Assembly (NCBI RefSeq): GCF_029892785.1
Contig: NZ_JARXXA010000001.1
Location: 372,001 to 436,000, forward strand
Reading direction: 5' to 3'
Length of the DNA stretch: 64,000 nucleotides
Source: Parabacteroides sp. PH5-46
GTDB lineage: Bacteria; Bacteroidota; Bacteroidia; Bacteroidales; Tannerellaceae
In this document: positions 53,101-62,167 of the stretch, in pieces
Layout: each line of letters opens with the position of its first letter
Position numbering within the stretch: position 1 is the stretch's first letter
Position numbers and translations under genes: made by a program
The notes under the pieces: model-generated
The model's database searches: none
Told to the model about the DNA's origin: nothing
What the model saw: only the letters and a program-made list of their open reading frames with translations

Positions 53101-53802
53101 GAACGCGACGCTAACGGAAATAAAATCATTGATGTTATCTACGATAAAAACGAACCGAACAAAGTAGCGGGAACCAAATACAAAACAACAAAAGACCGGG
53201 TGAAGATAGGTAATATAACACCTGATGTGATCGGAGGATTGAACGCTAATCTTCGATGGAAGAATTTAAGTCTTTATGCTTTGGTAGGTTTCAGCTATGG
53301 CGGCGACTTATGGAGTGGTACGTATGCTACATCTCTTTCTTCGGGTTTAAGTCCTGAAACACTGTATGAGCGTAACGGAGGCGGACTGCCTTACACCTAT
53401 TCCGACGGAACAACAGCCAATCATGGTATCGTCATGGATGGCGTACTGGCAGACGGAACGCCTAACACACATGTGGTACACTATGCATGGAAATACGGAC
53501 AATTAGGTTCGTGGGGTGCCGGTAACCTGACTACTCCTTCTATTCTGGAGAATAACTGGGTGAAGATGAATGAAATTACCATTTCGTATGACCTTCCTCA
53601 GGATTGGGTGAAACGCCTGAAAATCTTCCAGAGCCTGAGCCTGATGGCCAGTGGCCGTGACCTGTTCTATATTTATTCCTCATTACCCGACAACCTGAAC
53701 CCTGCGGCATTGAGTAACTCAGCCGGTAATGCTCAAGGTCTGGAATTCGGAGCTTTGCCCGGTATGCGTACATTCAGTTTTACATTGAAAGCGGGATTCT
53801 AA
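50131..53802 (+). CDS. SusC/RagA TonB-dependent outer-membrane transporter with STN domain
   Basis: A 1223-residue transporter. After a signal peptide (ending AEVYSQ) there is an STN domain (about 50-110, FSDDVTDLSRNVQVNVVDATIDQLLNNIL), which signals to the FecR-type protein. A carboxypeptidase-like domain (about 130-205, GTVLDAYGDPLAGVTVIVEGT) is followed by a plug with the SusC signature MSILKGPAAAALYGARGANGVILITTKKG near 330-360. The beta-barrel fills the rest and ends with an aromatic residue (TLKAGF). It imports a glycan or other large nutrient together with the following SusD-like lipoprotein. The substrate is not evident: no enzymes are linked to this operon. Confidence 0.94.
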   Translation: MKKSKTHMYSCQKSGWILQFFRIMKLMFVFVMAGLLSVHAEVYSQVYSVSMKNAQLREVMQKIEDQSDYRFFFSDDVTDLSRNVQVNVVDATIDQLLNNILSPHGLGYKIMDNLIIISPYTASKLQQMPTITGTVLDAYGDPLAGVTVIVEGTSIGTITDNNGKYTINATPNSTLVFSFIGFATQRIAIGQKTTIDVRLTEDALEMGEVVVTALGIKREQKAIGYAAQQIKGDEIIRANTANIASALSGKIAGVNINNANQLDGGSSRIVIRGNNNIQGNNQPLIVIDGMPLENNPSVNISSGSTSEATDKVRDLGSGLNFINNNDIEDMSILKGPAAAALYGARGANGVILITTKKGVKKEGLGVDYSFTTKIINPYKFRDQQTEYGYGGLHYPMYSAVTKYQQDADGNYLYPKNTWADPRWDVVYGRMPNGYMTYDQFSWHAYSMSWGPKMDGTMVKWWDGEMRPHVADPDYEKYYYKNGHTNTHNVSFSGGGEFGTVRVGLTREDHSAVIDNSDFNRTAVTLGANLNISRKLKAEVYATYNNYDRHNIIEIGGDNDGITKAFYIFPSDYKPSLAHANYKNADGSRPGRSQYYGDGGQGHYIFWNLYENSYDYERDQLLGSVKLTYSPVEWLSFSGQVGLDYHVGDIVNKRAPIDIYGLESGYYQHKLNKESVINADFIATARKNDLFVDKFNASFSLGATRWDRKYYQMEGQTSGKYFKDPYIYTFGNYDLSKQSGVIQSDQIPVEDILNKRINSVYGFLDLSYGDFIYAQVTGRNDWSSTLPLGSNSYFYPSASLSFVPTALLDMPNWFNFGKIRLAYASAATDADPYQVVPTYQTGSFGGAPIAGLRETIPPSNLKPQRADSYEFGLGLSMFEHRFNFDFTYYHTKSYNQIMAGPVPSSSGYNSVRFNTGKMENKGIEIIAGYHAVRNKDWDLRFELNLARNKNKLLSMGEGVNVFEIGQIFSGNGPIIQVEVGDSYGNIYGWDYERDANGNKIIDVIYDKNEPNKVAGTKYKTTKDRVKIGNITPDVIGGLNANLRWKNLSLYALVGFSYGGDLWSGTYATSLSSGLSPETLYERNGGGLPYTYSDGTTANHGIVMDGVLADGTPNTHVVHYAWKYGQLGSWGAGNLTTPSILENNWVKMNEITISYDLPQDWVKRLKIFQSLSLMASGRDLFYIYSSLPDNLNPAALSNSAGNAQGLEFGALPGMRTFSFTLKAGF

Positions 53803-53828
53803 TTGTGAAATATTAAACTATATTGAAG

Positions 53829-55454
53829 ATGAAAACAAATCGTATAAAAATATATCTTTTACTATTGGTCTTAGTAGCCGGATTTACCCAATCCTGCACG
53901 GATGGATTTGAAGATATGAATAAAGATCCCAAAAATCCTACTCAGACAAGTATGCCATCTTTGTTTAATAAGATAATCAGCACTCTACCATTGGTGGGAC
54001 AAGAAATAACAGCTGTTCATCATGGTGTATACTACTTCCAGACACAGCAACTGGCAAATGCAAAACCGGAGTATCCGATGGCTAGCGGTTCGAATGACCT
54101 GTGGAATAATTACTATTACAACCTGAAAAACATACACCTGCTGTATCAAGAACTGGATGCCTACCAAACGGATCTAAAAAAGGATAATGCGAAAGCCTGT
54201 ATTGATATCCTTTTGGCATACAAAACTTTGCATATGCTCGACTACTTTGGTGATATGCCGTTCTTCAATGCCGGTCAGGGGCTCTATGGAACAGCCTACT
54301 ATATGGTAGCCTATGACAAACAGGAAGAGGTATACAAACATTGTATCGATTTAATGAAACAGGCCAGCCAGGCATTATCTACCGCTACAGGCGACCAATA
54401 TTCATTCAGTTCTGGTGATACGTTCTTAAAAGGGGATATAAGCAAATGGAAAAAGTTTGCAAACTCTATCCTGCTACGCTATGGTATGCAACTGGCAGAT
54501 GCTGATGCCGCCTATACAACATTGGTTGGTGAACTGTTAGGCGATTCGGGAAAATATCCAATGCTGTCAGGAACAGACATTATAGGATTATGGCCCAAAG
54601 ACTTGGCCAATACACTGTTTGAAAATCACCCCTGGAGTTATCGCGAAAACAACACATCCTGCCTGGGAACTACTATGTGGAAAGCAATGTCGGACAATGA
54701 CAATGTAGATGGTAGTGGTATATTCGATCCCCGCTGCTTCGTATTCTTTGAACCGAACAATGATGGCGAATGGAAGGCGCATCCGCAGAACGGAACGCCT
54801 GCATCTGGAGAAGGGCAAGGACTTGGCCCGTATTTCAACCAGAATTACCCGACAGGTCGTGGCAAAGGAGCTACTGAACAGGAATGGAACAACAAAACAG
54901 AAGCATGCCGTTTCTCTCCTGTAAACTTCTATCTGGCATCCAATGAGGACTATATACCTGAAATCATGGTTACTGCCGCCGAAGTACATTTCTTACGTGC
55001 AGAAGCATACACAAGAGGAATCGGCGTATCAAAGAATACTGCTACCGCAGAGACAGAGTACGAAGCAGGGATAAAATCATCTCTCCATTTCTGGTATGAC
55101 AAAGTGGTTGAACCATGCGCTCAATGGATATTCTATAAGCCAACGCTAACAAGCGAGCAGGAAACTACATACCTGAAACGTGAAGCATTTAGCAGTAATG
55201 ATGCAACCGCATTGAAGCAAATTTATAAACAAATGTGGATCGACTCTTTCCGTCAGCCCTGGGTATCATTCAACTTATACAGAAGAACACTGAATACTCC
55301 TCGGGATGAGTCAGGTACATATAATTCGGCAGACTATAATTTTCATAAAGTCCCCTACCCTGAAAGCGAAAAGAACTATAACTTAGATAATTTCAACAAA
55401 GCGACCGATGGTGGGAACAATGCCACTGATAAGAAACTGTTCTGGCATAAATAA
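53829..55454 (+). CDS. SusD/RagB-like surface lipoprotein
   Basis: A 541-residue lipoprotein from ATG 53829, 26 bp after SusC. The lipobox is in VAGFTQSC. The sequence fits the SusD-like_2 subgroup: DMNKDPKNPTQ near the start, helical repeats such as LLAYKTLHMLDYFGDMPFF and KWKKFANSILLRYGMQLAD, and EIMVTAAEVHFLRAEAY near residue 380. It would cap the SusC barrel. Members of this subgroup are found with transporters for varied nutrients, so no substrate is assigned. Confidence 0.92.
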   Translation: MKTNRIKIYLLLLVLVAGFTQSCTDGFEDMNKDPKNPTQTSMPSLFNKIISTLPLVGQEITAVHHGVYYFQTQQLANAKPEYPMASGSNDLWNNYYYNLKNIHLLYQELDAYQTDLKKDNAKACIDILLAYKTLHMLDYFGDMPFFNAGQGLYGTAYYMVAYDKQEEVYKHCIDLMKQASQALSTATGDQYSFSSGDTFLKGDISKWKKFANSILLRYGMQLADADAAYTTLVGELLGDSGKYPMLSGTDIIGLWPKDLANTLFENHPWSYRENNTSCLGTTMWKAMSDNDNVDGSGIFDPRCFVFFEPNNDGEWKAHPQNGTPASGEGQGLGPYFNQNYPTGRGKGATEQEWNNKTEACRFSPVNFYLASNEDYIPEIMVTAAEVHFLRAEAYTRGIGVSKNTATAETEYEAGIKSSLHFWYDKVVEPCAQWIFYKPTLTSEQETTYLKREAFSSNDATALKQIYKQMWIDSFRQPWVSFNLYRRTLNTPRDESGTYNSADYNFHKVPYPESEKNYNLDNFNKATDGGNNATDKKLFWHK

Positions 55455-55502
55455 AGCTGAAATAACAGTTTAAAGTTGACTATTTGTCACTTTTTATAAT
55501 AT

Positions 55503-55540
55503 GAAACCCCATTTTCTTCTGTAGGAGAAAATGGGGTTTC
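55503..55540. terminator. Hairpin after the SusCD operon
   Basis: GAAACCCCATTTTCT (55503-55517) and AGAAAATGGGGTTTC (55526-55540) form a perfect 15-bp stem with an 8-nt loop between convergent genes. No T-run follows, so it is a probable rather than certain terminator. Confidence 0.65.
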
Positions 55541-55555
55541 AAATACCTGATCAAT

Positions 55556-55744
55556 TCACTGTTTGACATCCAATTTATCAAGCAATTTCTCTAATGGACA
55601 AAACTTAGTAAACGATGACTGTATAAGATTTACTCCTACAAAGGCAGGCAGTAACAGCCATTTGATAGAGACAAAATAAGCTAAGGAAATACCAGTCAGT
55701 ACCATTGTTCCCGCTACTATGCGGATAATATATTCACGTTTCAT
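55556..55744 (-). CDS. Small membrane protein of the DUF2892 type
   Basis: A 62-residue protein from ATG 55744 with two hydrophobic segments (IIRIVAGTMVLTGISLAYFV and WLLLPAFVGVNLIQSSFT) and a CPLEKLL tail. This is the layout of DUF2892, the membrane part of the sulfurtransferase YgaP. It is the last gene of the efflux operon. A rhodanese domain protein is encoded separately in the divergent operon at 62168. Confidence 0.78.
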   Translation of the reverse strand: MKREYIIRIVAGTMVLTGISLAYFVSIKWLLLPAFVGVNLIQSSFTKFCPLEKLLDKLDVKQ

Positions 55745-55746
55745 AA

Positions 55747-56058
55747 TCAAAGCAGTTTAGAAAAATGTTCAACATCAAGAATAAAGGCATGTACCGGAAA
55801 AGGGTTTTTCGTTTCTATATTGCACGTATCAATCTCCATAATAGCTTTGTCTGCTATTTCTTTTGTGAGAAAACTGAAAAGCATGATGGAGTTTGTTTTT
55901 GCATTACTGGAATCGGCTGCAAACCATCCTAAACTCTCCTTTTTCTTTTTATAACCAGTAATGTCGGTTACACTAAAGCGCCTCACTCCGGCATCCTGGA
56001 GCAGGCTGGCTACCCGCTCCTGATACTCTTTAATACTTAATACGACTAATAATTTCAT
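55747..56058 (-). CDS. Small PII-like/unknown protein of the efflux operon
   Basis: A 103-residue protein whose gene lies 2 bp after the RND permease gene. The alternation of strands and helices (MKLLVVLSIKEYQERVASLLQDAGV, FPVHAFILDVEHF) suggests a ferredoxin-like fold of the PII/CutA kind, but no PII signature or T-loop is visible. Its end overlaps the DUF2892-type gene context closely, so it is part of the operon. It may modulate the pump; function is unknown. Confidence 0.65.
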   Translation of the reverse strand: MKLLVVLSIKEYQERVASLLQDAGVRRFSVTDITGYKKKKESLGWFAADSSNAKTNSIMLFSFLTKEIADKAIMEIDTCNIETKNPFPVHAFILDVEHFSKLL

Positions 56059-56060
56059 GA

Positions 56061-59000
56061 TTACTTCACTTTTTTCTTTAACATCTTGAAATACAATAAA
56101 GGAACGACAATCAATGTCAGTATAGTAGAGGTAAGCGTTCCGCCGAGCAATGAGATGGCCAAGCCCTGGAAGATGGGATCGAATAGCATAACGATAGCTC
56201 CCAGCACTACACCTCCGGCTGTCAATATGATAGGGGTAGTACGTACAGCTCCGGACTCAATCACCGCCTGTTTCAACGGGACACCGTCTTTGAGACGGAT
56301 ATCTATAAAGTCGATCAACAGCACCGAGTTACGCACCATAATGCCGGCCAGGGCAATAAACCCGATCATGGAAGGCGCACTGAAATAAGCGCCGAAAGCC
56401 CAGTGTCCGAGGATAATCCCGATCAGCGACAGCGGTATGGCCGCCAACTGTACCAGCGGTGTGATAAAGTTCTGGAACCAGCCTACAATCAATGCATAGA
56501 TAATGATCAATACCAACATAAAGGCCAAACCTAAATCGCGGAATACCTCGTAGGTTATCTGCCATTCACCATCCCATTTCAAGGCGAAATTATCTTCGTA
56601 TTTAGGTTGCTCACTGTATTCTTCCGACAGGGTATATCCCTCCGGAAGTTTTATTTCAGACAACTTATCCGATACCGTAGTAATCGGGTATATAGGGCTT
56701 TCGAGGTCTCCGGCTACTTCAGTCAAGACAAACACCACCCGTTTCTGGTCTTTACGCTGGATGCTTTTTGCCTTCTCACCTTTGGTAACCGTTACCAAAT
56801 CGCTGATTGGAACGGCTAATCCCTGCTGGTTGAGAACCTTCATACTTAATACATCTTCGAGGCTTGCTTTTTCTGTTTCGGGCAATTGAAGCACAATCCC
56901 TACCTGTTGGACGGAAGCAGGCTGATGCAACACGCCTACGGACATGCCTGATAGGGCGGCCCGTATGTTCTGTACTACTTGCGCGTTAGGAATCCCTAAT
57001 CGCATAGCCTTATCTTTATCTACTTCAAACTTATATTCAATCTGCGTATCTTCTACCGACCAATCTACATCAGCCACATTGTCCGTCGCAGCCAGTATGT
57101 CTTTTACCTGGCGGGCTACATCAATCTGCTGTTCGTAATCCGGACCGTAGATTTCAGCTACTATAGTAGACATCACCGGAGGGCCGGGAGGAACTTCCAC
57201 TACCTTTACGTTGGCATTATACTTCTTGGCGATGGCCTGCAAATCGGCACGCACAGAGGAAGCGATATCGTGGCTTTGCTCGCTACGCTCACCTTTGCCT
57301 ACCAAGTTGACCTGTATATCGGCTACGTTATCACCCATACGCATGTCATAGTGGCGCACCAAACCGTTAAAACTAATGGGAGCAGACGTACCTACGTACG
57401 TTTGATAATTAGTAACCTTTTCGTTCCGACTTAGGTATACAGCTAATTCTTTGGTAACTGCCGCTGTACGTTCCAGTGTAGTACCTTCAGGCATATCTAT
57501 CACTACCTGAAACTCGTTTTTGTTGTCAAAAGGCAACATCTTCACGGGAACCGACTTTGTGTAGAACAGTACAAATGTGCCAAGCAAGATAACTGTCAGG
57601 CCAATCATAAAGCCCCAACGGTATTTTCTGTTTTCCAGAAAAGGAGTAATTGTCTTGGCGTATAACCGGTACATCTTCGTTTCTTTCAAATCAGACTCTT
57701 TTTCTTCCTCCTTCTTTCCTTTCTTATCTTTATGTCTGAGAAATAGATAACCAAAGTATGGAGTGAGTGTCAAAGCTATTATTAATGAGAAGGTCATAGC
57801 TATAGAAGCTCCGATAGGCATAGGACTCATATAAGGTCCCATCATTCCCGATACGAAAGCCATAGGCAGTACGGCGGCAATAACAGTAAGCGTTGCCAGA
57901 ATCGTAGGGTTACCTACCTCATTAATAGCATACAAGGCAGCTTGCAGCGGAGGCAGTTTCTTCATCTTGAAATGCCGGTGCATGTTTTCGGCAATCACAA
58001 TAGAATCATCTGTTACAATACCTGTTACAAACACTAATGCGAACAAAGTAATACGGTTTAGGGTATATCCCAGGAAGTAGTAAGCAAACAAGGTAAGAGC
58101 GAAAGTTACCGGCACGGAAAGGAATACAACCAATCCGCCACGCCATCCCATAGCCAACATCACAAACAACGTTACTATAATGATGGCGATAGAAAGATGT
58201 GACAGTAGTTCGAATACCTTATCAGAAGCTGTTTCGCCGTAGTTGCGGGTAATCTCTACATGTACCTCATTTGTTATCACCTCTTTCTTCAGATGTTCCA
58301 CTTTATCGTTTACTATATCAGCCAACTTCATGGCGTCGGCACCTTTCTTCTTGGCAATTGATATAGTTACAGCTGAGTAATCATCAGGCATCGCGTCCTT
58401 TTTATCTTTCGACGCAGCGCCATATCCGAACGAAACATATTGCTTAGGCACTTCGGGGCCATCTTCTACCTCTGCTATCTGATAAAGATATACAGGCTGA
58501 TTGTCATTCGTTCCTACAATCAGGTTTTTCACCTCTTCCACATGGGCGAAGAAGCTACCGGTCTGTACCGAATAAACCATATCGCCTGTTATGATATTGC
58601 CACTCTGCATCTGGGAGTTATTCGCTTGCAAGGCTTGAGTTATCGCCCCGAAATCGAGCTTGCTCTGCGCCATCTTATTCTTGTCGAGCATTACTTTTAC
58701 CTCGCGGCTCTGTCCTCCGATAATGTTTACCTGAGCTACATCGGGTATCTTCTTTATTTCGTCACCAACCACTTCAGCCACTTGGCGTAGTTGAAAGTCA
58801 CCCATCTCCTCACTCCAGAGCGTAAATGCCAGTGCGGGAACATCGTCTATGGCTCGCGATTTCACCAAAGGCATTGTTGCACCTTGCGGCATACGGTCCA
58901 TATTCTTCATGATTTCGTTGTAGAGCTTTACCAATGAGCGCTCCACATCTTCACCCACATAGAATTGCACAGTAAGCATCCCCATATCATTCATGGAGGT

Positions 59001-59261
59001 TGAATAGATATGTTCAACCCCTTTGATGTTGGAAACCACCTTTTCTAGCGGTTGCATGATTCTTGATTCCACCTCCTGAGGCGTTGCACCAGGATAGCCT
59101 ACCATAATGTCCGCCATGGGGACATCAATCTGTGGCTCTTCCTCGCGCGGGATAAGATATATACTGAATAAGCCTAACAGCATGAAAGCAACAAAGAGTA
59201 AAATGCTCAATTTTGACTTAATAAATGCATTGGCTATTTTTCCTGAAATTCCGTTTTCCAT
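56061..59261 (-). CDS. RND family efflux permease
   Basis: A 1066-residue inner-membrane pump with twelve helices and two large periplasmic loops. The first helix region ends FSIYLIPREEEPQIDVP, the family form just before the porter domain. Helix 4 carries the proton-relay pair in FVTGIVTDDSIVIAEN. The APSMIGFIALAGIMVRNSVLLIDF stretch is the matching helix 10 region. It lacks the methionine pattern of copper/silver pumps as far as I can see, so it is more like a hydrophobic-compound or general RND pump. It forms a tripartite system with the adaptor and the TolC-like protein encoded upstream in the operon. Confidence 0.93.
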   Translation of the reverse strand: MENGISGKIANAFIKSKLSILLFVAFMLLGLFSIYLIPREEEPQIDVPMADIMVGYPGATPQEVESRIMQPLEKVVSNIKGVEHIYSTSMNDMGMLTVQFYVGEDVERSLVKLYNEIMKNMDRMPQGATMPLVKSRAIDDVPALAFTLWSEEMGDFQLRQVAEVVGDEIKKIPDVAQVNIIGGQSREVKVMLDKNKMAQSKLDFGAITQALQANNSQMQSGNIITGDMVYSVQTGSFFAHVEEVKNLIVGTNDNQPVYLYQIAEVEDGPEVPKQYVSFGYGAASKDKKDAMPDDYSAVTISIAKKKGADAMKLADIVNDKVEHLKKEVITNEVHVEITRNYGETASDKVFELLSHLSIAIIIVTLFVMLAMGWRGGLVVFLSVPVTFALTLFAYYFLGYTLNRITLFALVFVTGIVTDDSIVIAENMHRHFKMKKLPPLQAALYAINEVGNPTILATLTVIAAVLPMAFVSGMMGPYMSPMPIGASIAMTFSLIIALTLTPYFGYLFLRHKDKKGKKEEEKESDLKETKMYRLYAKTITPFLENRKYRWGFMIGLTVILLGTFVLFYTKSVPVKMLPFDNKNEFQVVIDMPEGTTLERTAAVTKELAVYLSRNEKVTNYQTYVGTSAPISFNGLVRHYDMRMGDNVADIQVNLVGKGERSEQSHDIASSVRADLQAIAKKYNANVKVVEVPPGPPVMSTIVAEIYGPDYEQQIDVARQVKDILAATDNVADVDWSVEDTQIEYKFEVDKDKAMRLGIPNAQVVQNIRAALSGMSVGVLHQPASVQQVGIVLQLPETEKASLEDVLSMKVLNQQGLAVPISDLVTVTKGEKAKSIQRKDQKRVVFVLTEVAGDLESPIYPITTVSDKLSEIKLPEGYTLSEEYSEQPKYEDNFALKWDGEWQITYEVFRDLGLAFMLVLIIIYALIVGWFQNFITPLVQLAAIPLSLIGIILGHWAFGAYFSAPSMIGFIALAGIMVRNSVLLIDFIDIRLKDGVPLKQAVIESGAVRTTPIILTAGGVVLGAIVMLFDPIFQGLAISLLGGTLTSTILTLIVVPLLYFKMLKKKVK

Positions 59262-59270
59262 AACTTCTGT

Positions 59271-60353
59271 TTATTTAGAGATAGATACTTTTACTCCGTT
59301 ATACAGCTTACTTTCAGCGCTCAATACTACTTTATCGTTTTGATTCAAACCTGAAAGAACTTCTATCTGATTACCCGCTATTTTACCCAAACGCACCCAA
59401 CGTAGGTTTGCCTGATTCCGGTCATCTACAACATAGACTCCCGTAAGCTGATCCCGATAAACAAGAGAGTTTTTATCTATCATTATTCTTGATGCAATAT
59501 CTTCTTTTACCTTATTGGGAATTAGTATATTGACATACATCCCTGAGTGGATATTTTCTTTATCTTTGGTATCAATAGCTAATTTCATGGCGTATTGTCC
59601 TCCCGTGCGGTAGGCCGAAGGACTAAGCTCCGACACTTTTCCGGGAATGGTTGTACCTAACGATTTTACTTCAATTTGAGCCATATCTCCTACTTTCACA
59701 TACGGAATGTAACTTTCCGGAACAGAGGCTATAATCTGTAACTCACCGCTTTGCTCCATCATCAAGATAGGCATCCCCGGATTTGCCATACTTCCTTCAT
59801 CCATCAGCTTTTGAGTAATTGTACCTGAAAATGGGGCGCGGATATTCGTATAGGTCAACAATGCATTTACTTCATTCATCTGCTGATGTGCCATTTGAAC
59901 CTTAGCCTGCATGGAAGTATGCTGTAAGGCTACGTTTTCCAGCTCCTTATCTGATACACTGTTTTGTGCATGTAGCGTTTTAAACCGCTCATAGTCTCGC
60001 TCGGCATTTTTAGCTGCTGCTTCGGCCTCAGTAATCATCGCCTGTATCTGTGCTTTTTTAGCTTGAATCTCATCACTACTGATGGAAACTAATTGCTGTC
60101 CAGCCGAAACTTTATTGCCTGGTTTTACGTATATTTTATTTATATAGCCCATCATACGTGTGCTGATAGAGGCTGTTTGCCGGGCAGTAATTTCTCCACT
60201 AAGATAAAAGCCTTCGTTTGTAGACTGAGTCGGATAGTATGCCTCTACATTTACGGCCACCTGACTTTTTTCTTTTTGCTCACCGGCTGAAGAACAGGAA
60301 GAAATAATTGATATTGCTGCAAGTCCTAAAACTACATTTCTTGAAATTTTCAT
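59271..60353 (-). CDS. RND efflux periplasmic adaptor lipoprotein
   Basis: A 360-residue membrane-fusion protein. The signal peptide has a lipobox (ISSCSS), so it is anchored in the inner membrane. A lipoyl-like half motif (GYINKIYVKPGNKVSAGQQLVSI) precedes a helical hairpin (about 85-160) and the second half (YTNIRAPFSGTITQKLMDEGSMANPGMPI). A beta-barrel and membrane-proximal domain follow. It links the permease (10 bp downstream) to the TolC-like channel. Confidence 0.92.
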   Translation of the reverse strand: MKISRNVVLGLAAISIISSCSSAGEQKEKSQVAVNVEAYYPTQSTNEGFYLSGEITARQTASISTRMMGYINKIYVKPGNKVSAGQQLVSISSDEIQAKKAQIQAMITEAEAAAKNAERDYERFKTLHAQNSVSDKELENVALQHTSMQAKVQMAHQQMNEVNALLTYTNIRAPFSGTITQKLMDEGSMANPGMPILMMEQSGELQIIASVPESYIPYVKVGDMAQIEVKSLGTTIPGKVSELSPSAYRTGGQYAMKLAIDTKDKENIHSGMYVNILIPNKVKEDIASRIMIDKNSLVYRDQLTGVYVVDDRNQANLRWVRLGKIAGNQIEVLSGLNQNDKVVLSAESKLYNGVKVSISK

Positions 60354-60373
60354 ATCTATTTATCTGTTATTAT

Positions 60374-61687
60374 TTAATACTTAGTGATTGATAAAAAATG
60401 GAGGTATGCCTCTAAAATATTGTATGTCATAATAGATTGTGACAACAAAAGCTTTTGCTGAGAGAACTGAGCCTGAGCCATCAGTAGATCCGTTGTACTT
60501 GCCAGGCCTTCGTTATGGCGATTAGCAAGAATACGTAAAGCTTCTTCTGCCTGCTCAACACTTATTTGCTGTTTATTGATATCTACTTGTGAATCGCTGA
60601 GATCGCGTTTAGCCTTACTCAACTCCAGTTGCTCCTTTTTTATATGCAAGCCTAATTCTTCTTGCATCTTGTTTTTCTGGAATTGAGCTGCTCTTACTTT
60701 GCTTCTGTTCTGGTTTCCTGAGAAGATATTCCAACTTAAGTTGATGCCAATCAGGTAAGAATCGTTTCTGAATTTAAAGGCTTTAGAGTCATTCAAGCCA
60801 TACGAGCCAAAAGCATTAATACGTGGTAGGAATGTCATTTTTGAAGATTTAACCATCATATCCGTTGCATCTACAGCTTTTTGGAGTGCCATAATATCAG
60901 ACCGAAATAAAGAAAGAGTGTTTTCCGGATATATGTCTATCTTTTGTATCAAAGAATCAGTTATATACACTTCATCATTAATCTCCTCCCCCATCAATAG
61001 ACGAAGTCCGTTTGAAGCATTGTATATGTTACTTTCGGCTTTTGTCAGAGCACTCTCAATAGTATTAACCTGTACCTGAGCATTTAAAACATCCGATTTC
61101 TGTACCAAACCTTGACTATAAAAGTTAGTAACCGATTGGTGTATTTGCTTTATATCTTCAAGTGATTTTCTGAGAATATCCCGTGCCTGATAAGACATCT
61201 GTAATTGCGTATATGCTTTTCGTACTTCAAATTCAATATACTCTTTCGTCCGTTCGGCTTTATATTTGTACATATCCTCCTGTGCTTTAGCGCCTTTTCG
61301 GGCATAAATCATATCCAGATTCAATAAAGGTAATTTAGCCTCTACCTGGGTACTATAGTTTTGCGTTGCCCCTGGATTATTCAATTTAGACGGATCGAAA
61401 TCCATAGCCGTAACTGATTCTTGCTGTAAGAGGAAACCAAAGGCATTCAGCGGATTGTTTGTCGACAATGCCGTGTATCCCACTGTAACTTGGGGCAGAA
61501 AAATGGCGTCTGTCTGATGATATTCAGCATTGGCTATTTTCTTGTCCCAACTTGACATTTTGATATTGTTGTTATTCTCAACAGCAATATTTACAGCATG
61601 ATCTACCGTAATGTGTTGATAATTTTGCGCTTGAGCCGAAAGACCAAGCCAAATTGTACTACATGTAATGATAACTGCTCTCTTCAT
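60374..61687 (-). CDS. TolC family outer-membrane channel
   Basis: A 437-residue protein with signal peptide ending GLSAQAQ. The long helices with LNAQVQVNTIESALTKAESNIYNA and AQFSQQKLLLSQSIMTYNILEAYLHFL, and the repeat arrangement of two homologous halves, are typical of TolC-family efflux channels. It is the first gene of the operon tolC-adaptor-permease-PII-like-DUF2892. Palindromic TTTCCA-type sites lie upstream and probably bind the MarR regulator encoded at 62496. Confidence 0.92.
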   Translation of the reverse strand: MKRAVIITCSTIWLGLSAQAQNYQHITVDHAVNIAVENNNNIKMSSWDKKIANAEYHQTDAIFLPQVTVGYTALSTNNPLNAFGFLLQQESVTAMDFDPSKLNNPGATQNYSTQVEAKLPLLNLDMIYARKGAKAQEDMYKYKAERTKEYIEFEVRKAYTQLQMSYQARDILRKSLEDIKQIHQSVTNFYSQGLVQKSDVLNAQVQVNTIESALTKAESNIYNASNGLRLLMGEEINDEVYITDSLIQKIDIYPENTLSLFRSDIMALQKAVDATDMMVKSSKMTFLPRINAFGSYGLNDSKAFKFRNDSYLIGINLSWNIFSGNQNRSKVRAAQFQKNKMQEELGLHIKKEQLELSKAKRDLSDSQVDINKQQISVEQAEEALRILANRHNEGLASTTDLLMAQAQFSQQKLLLSQSIMTYNILEAYLHFLSITKY

Positions 61688-61729
61688 TTTTACTATATTC
61701 TATTCTTGTTTATCATGCACTCAAATTGA

Positions 61730-61794
61730 TTTCCAATGGAAATATAACGCAAAGGAAAATATTATTTTCCAAATACACAAGTTTCCAGCGAAAA
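61730..61794. promoter_or_regulatory. Cluster of TTTCCA palindromes upstream of the TolC operon
   Basis: TTTCCAATGGAAA (61730-61742), GGAAAATATTATTTTCC (61754-61770) and TTTCCAGCGAAAA (61782-61794) are perfect or near-perfect palindromes between the divergent efflux and MarR operons. A related site lies at 61895. They have the size of MarR-family operators. Confidence 0.7.
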
Positions 61795-61894
61795 ATATTA
61801 TTTAAAGTTATTTCACCTTTGATAAATACAGCATTAACATACTAATATTCAGAGCATATATGAATATTTTTTAAAATATATCTTTCAGAAGTAT

Positions 61895-61907
61895 TTTCCA
61901 TTAGAAA
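61895..61907. promoter_or_regulatory. TTTCCA palindrome upstream of the rhodanese/MarR operon
   Basis: TTTCCATTAGAAA matches the TTTCCAATGGAAA site at 61730 at 11 of 13 positions and ends 8 bp before the -7 box at 61916. Binding here should block the promoter. Confidence 0.68.
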
Positions 61908-61915
61908 TAATTACA

Positions 61916-61923
61916 TATCTTTG
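61916..61923 (+). promoter_or_regulatory. -7 box of the DUF6132-like/rhodanese/MarR operon
   Basis: TATCTTTG matches TAnnTTTG and lies 27 bp before the ATG at 61951. Confidence 0.7.
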
Positions 61924-61950
61924 CATTTTAAATATAAAAAACAAGAGAAT

Positions 61951-62154
61951 ATGAAACATATAAAGAATAACTGGACATATATATTAGGAGCTCTGTTGGG
62001 AGCAATAGGTGGATATCTATATTGGAGACACATTGGATGTAGTACGGGGACTTGCCCCATAACTTCATCGCCTACTATTAGTACATTATATGGTGTACTG
62101 ATAGGAGGTTTGTTGGGAGGGAGTTTTAAACGTAGTAAAGTAAAAGAACAATAA
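61951..62154 (+). CDS. Small membrane protein, DUF6132-like
   Basis: A 67-residue protein from ATG 61951. Two hydrophobic segments (YILGALLGAIGGYLYW and LYGVLIGGLLGGSF) flank a loop with two cysteines, GCSTGTCPITSSP. The loop, which may hold a redox-active or metal-binding Cys pair, is the conserved feature of the DUF6132-like proteins found next to rhodanese genes in Bacteroidota. It is the first gene of a three-gene operon. The function is unknown. Confidence 0.75.
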   Translation: MKHIKNNWTYILGALLGAIGGYLYWRHIGCSTGTCPITSSPTISTLYGVLIGGLLGGSFKRSKVKEQ

Positions 62155-62167
62155 AAGAATAAACATA

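Noticed and set aside
55503-55540. Attachment site or transposon end
   Set aside because: The hairpin is a single perfect inverted repeat between convergent genes with no duplicated target or integrase, so a terminator-like role is more likely.
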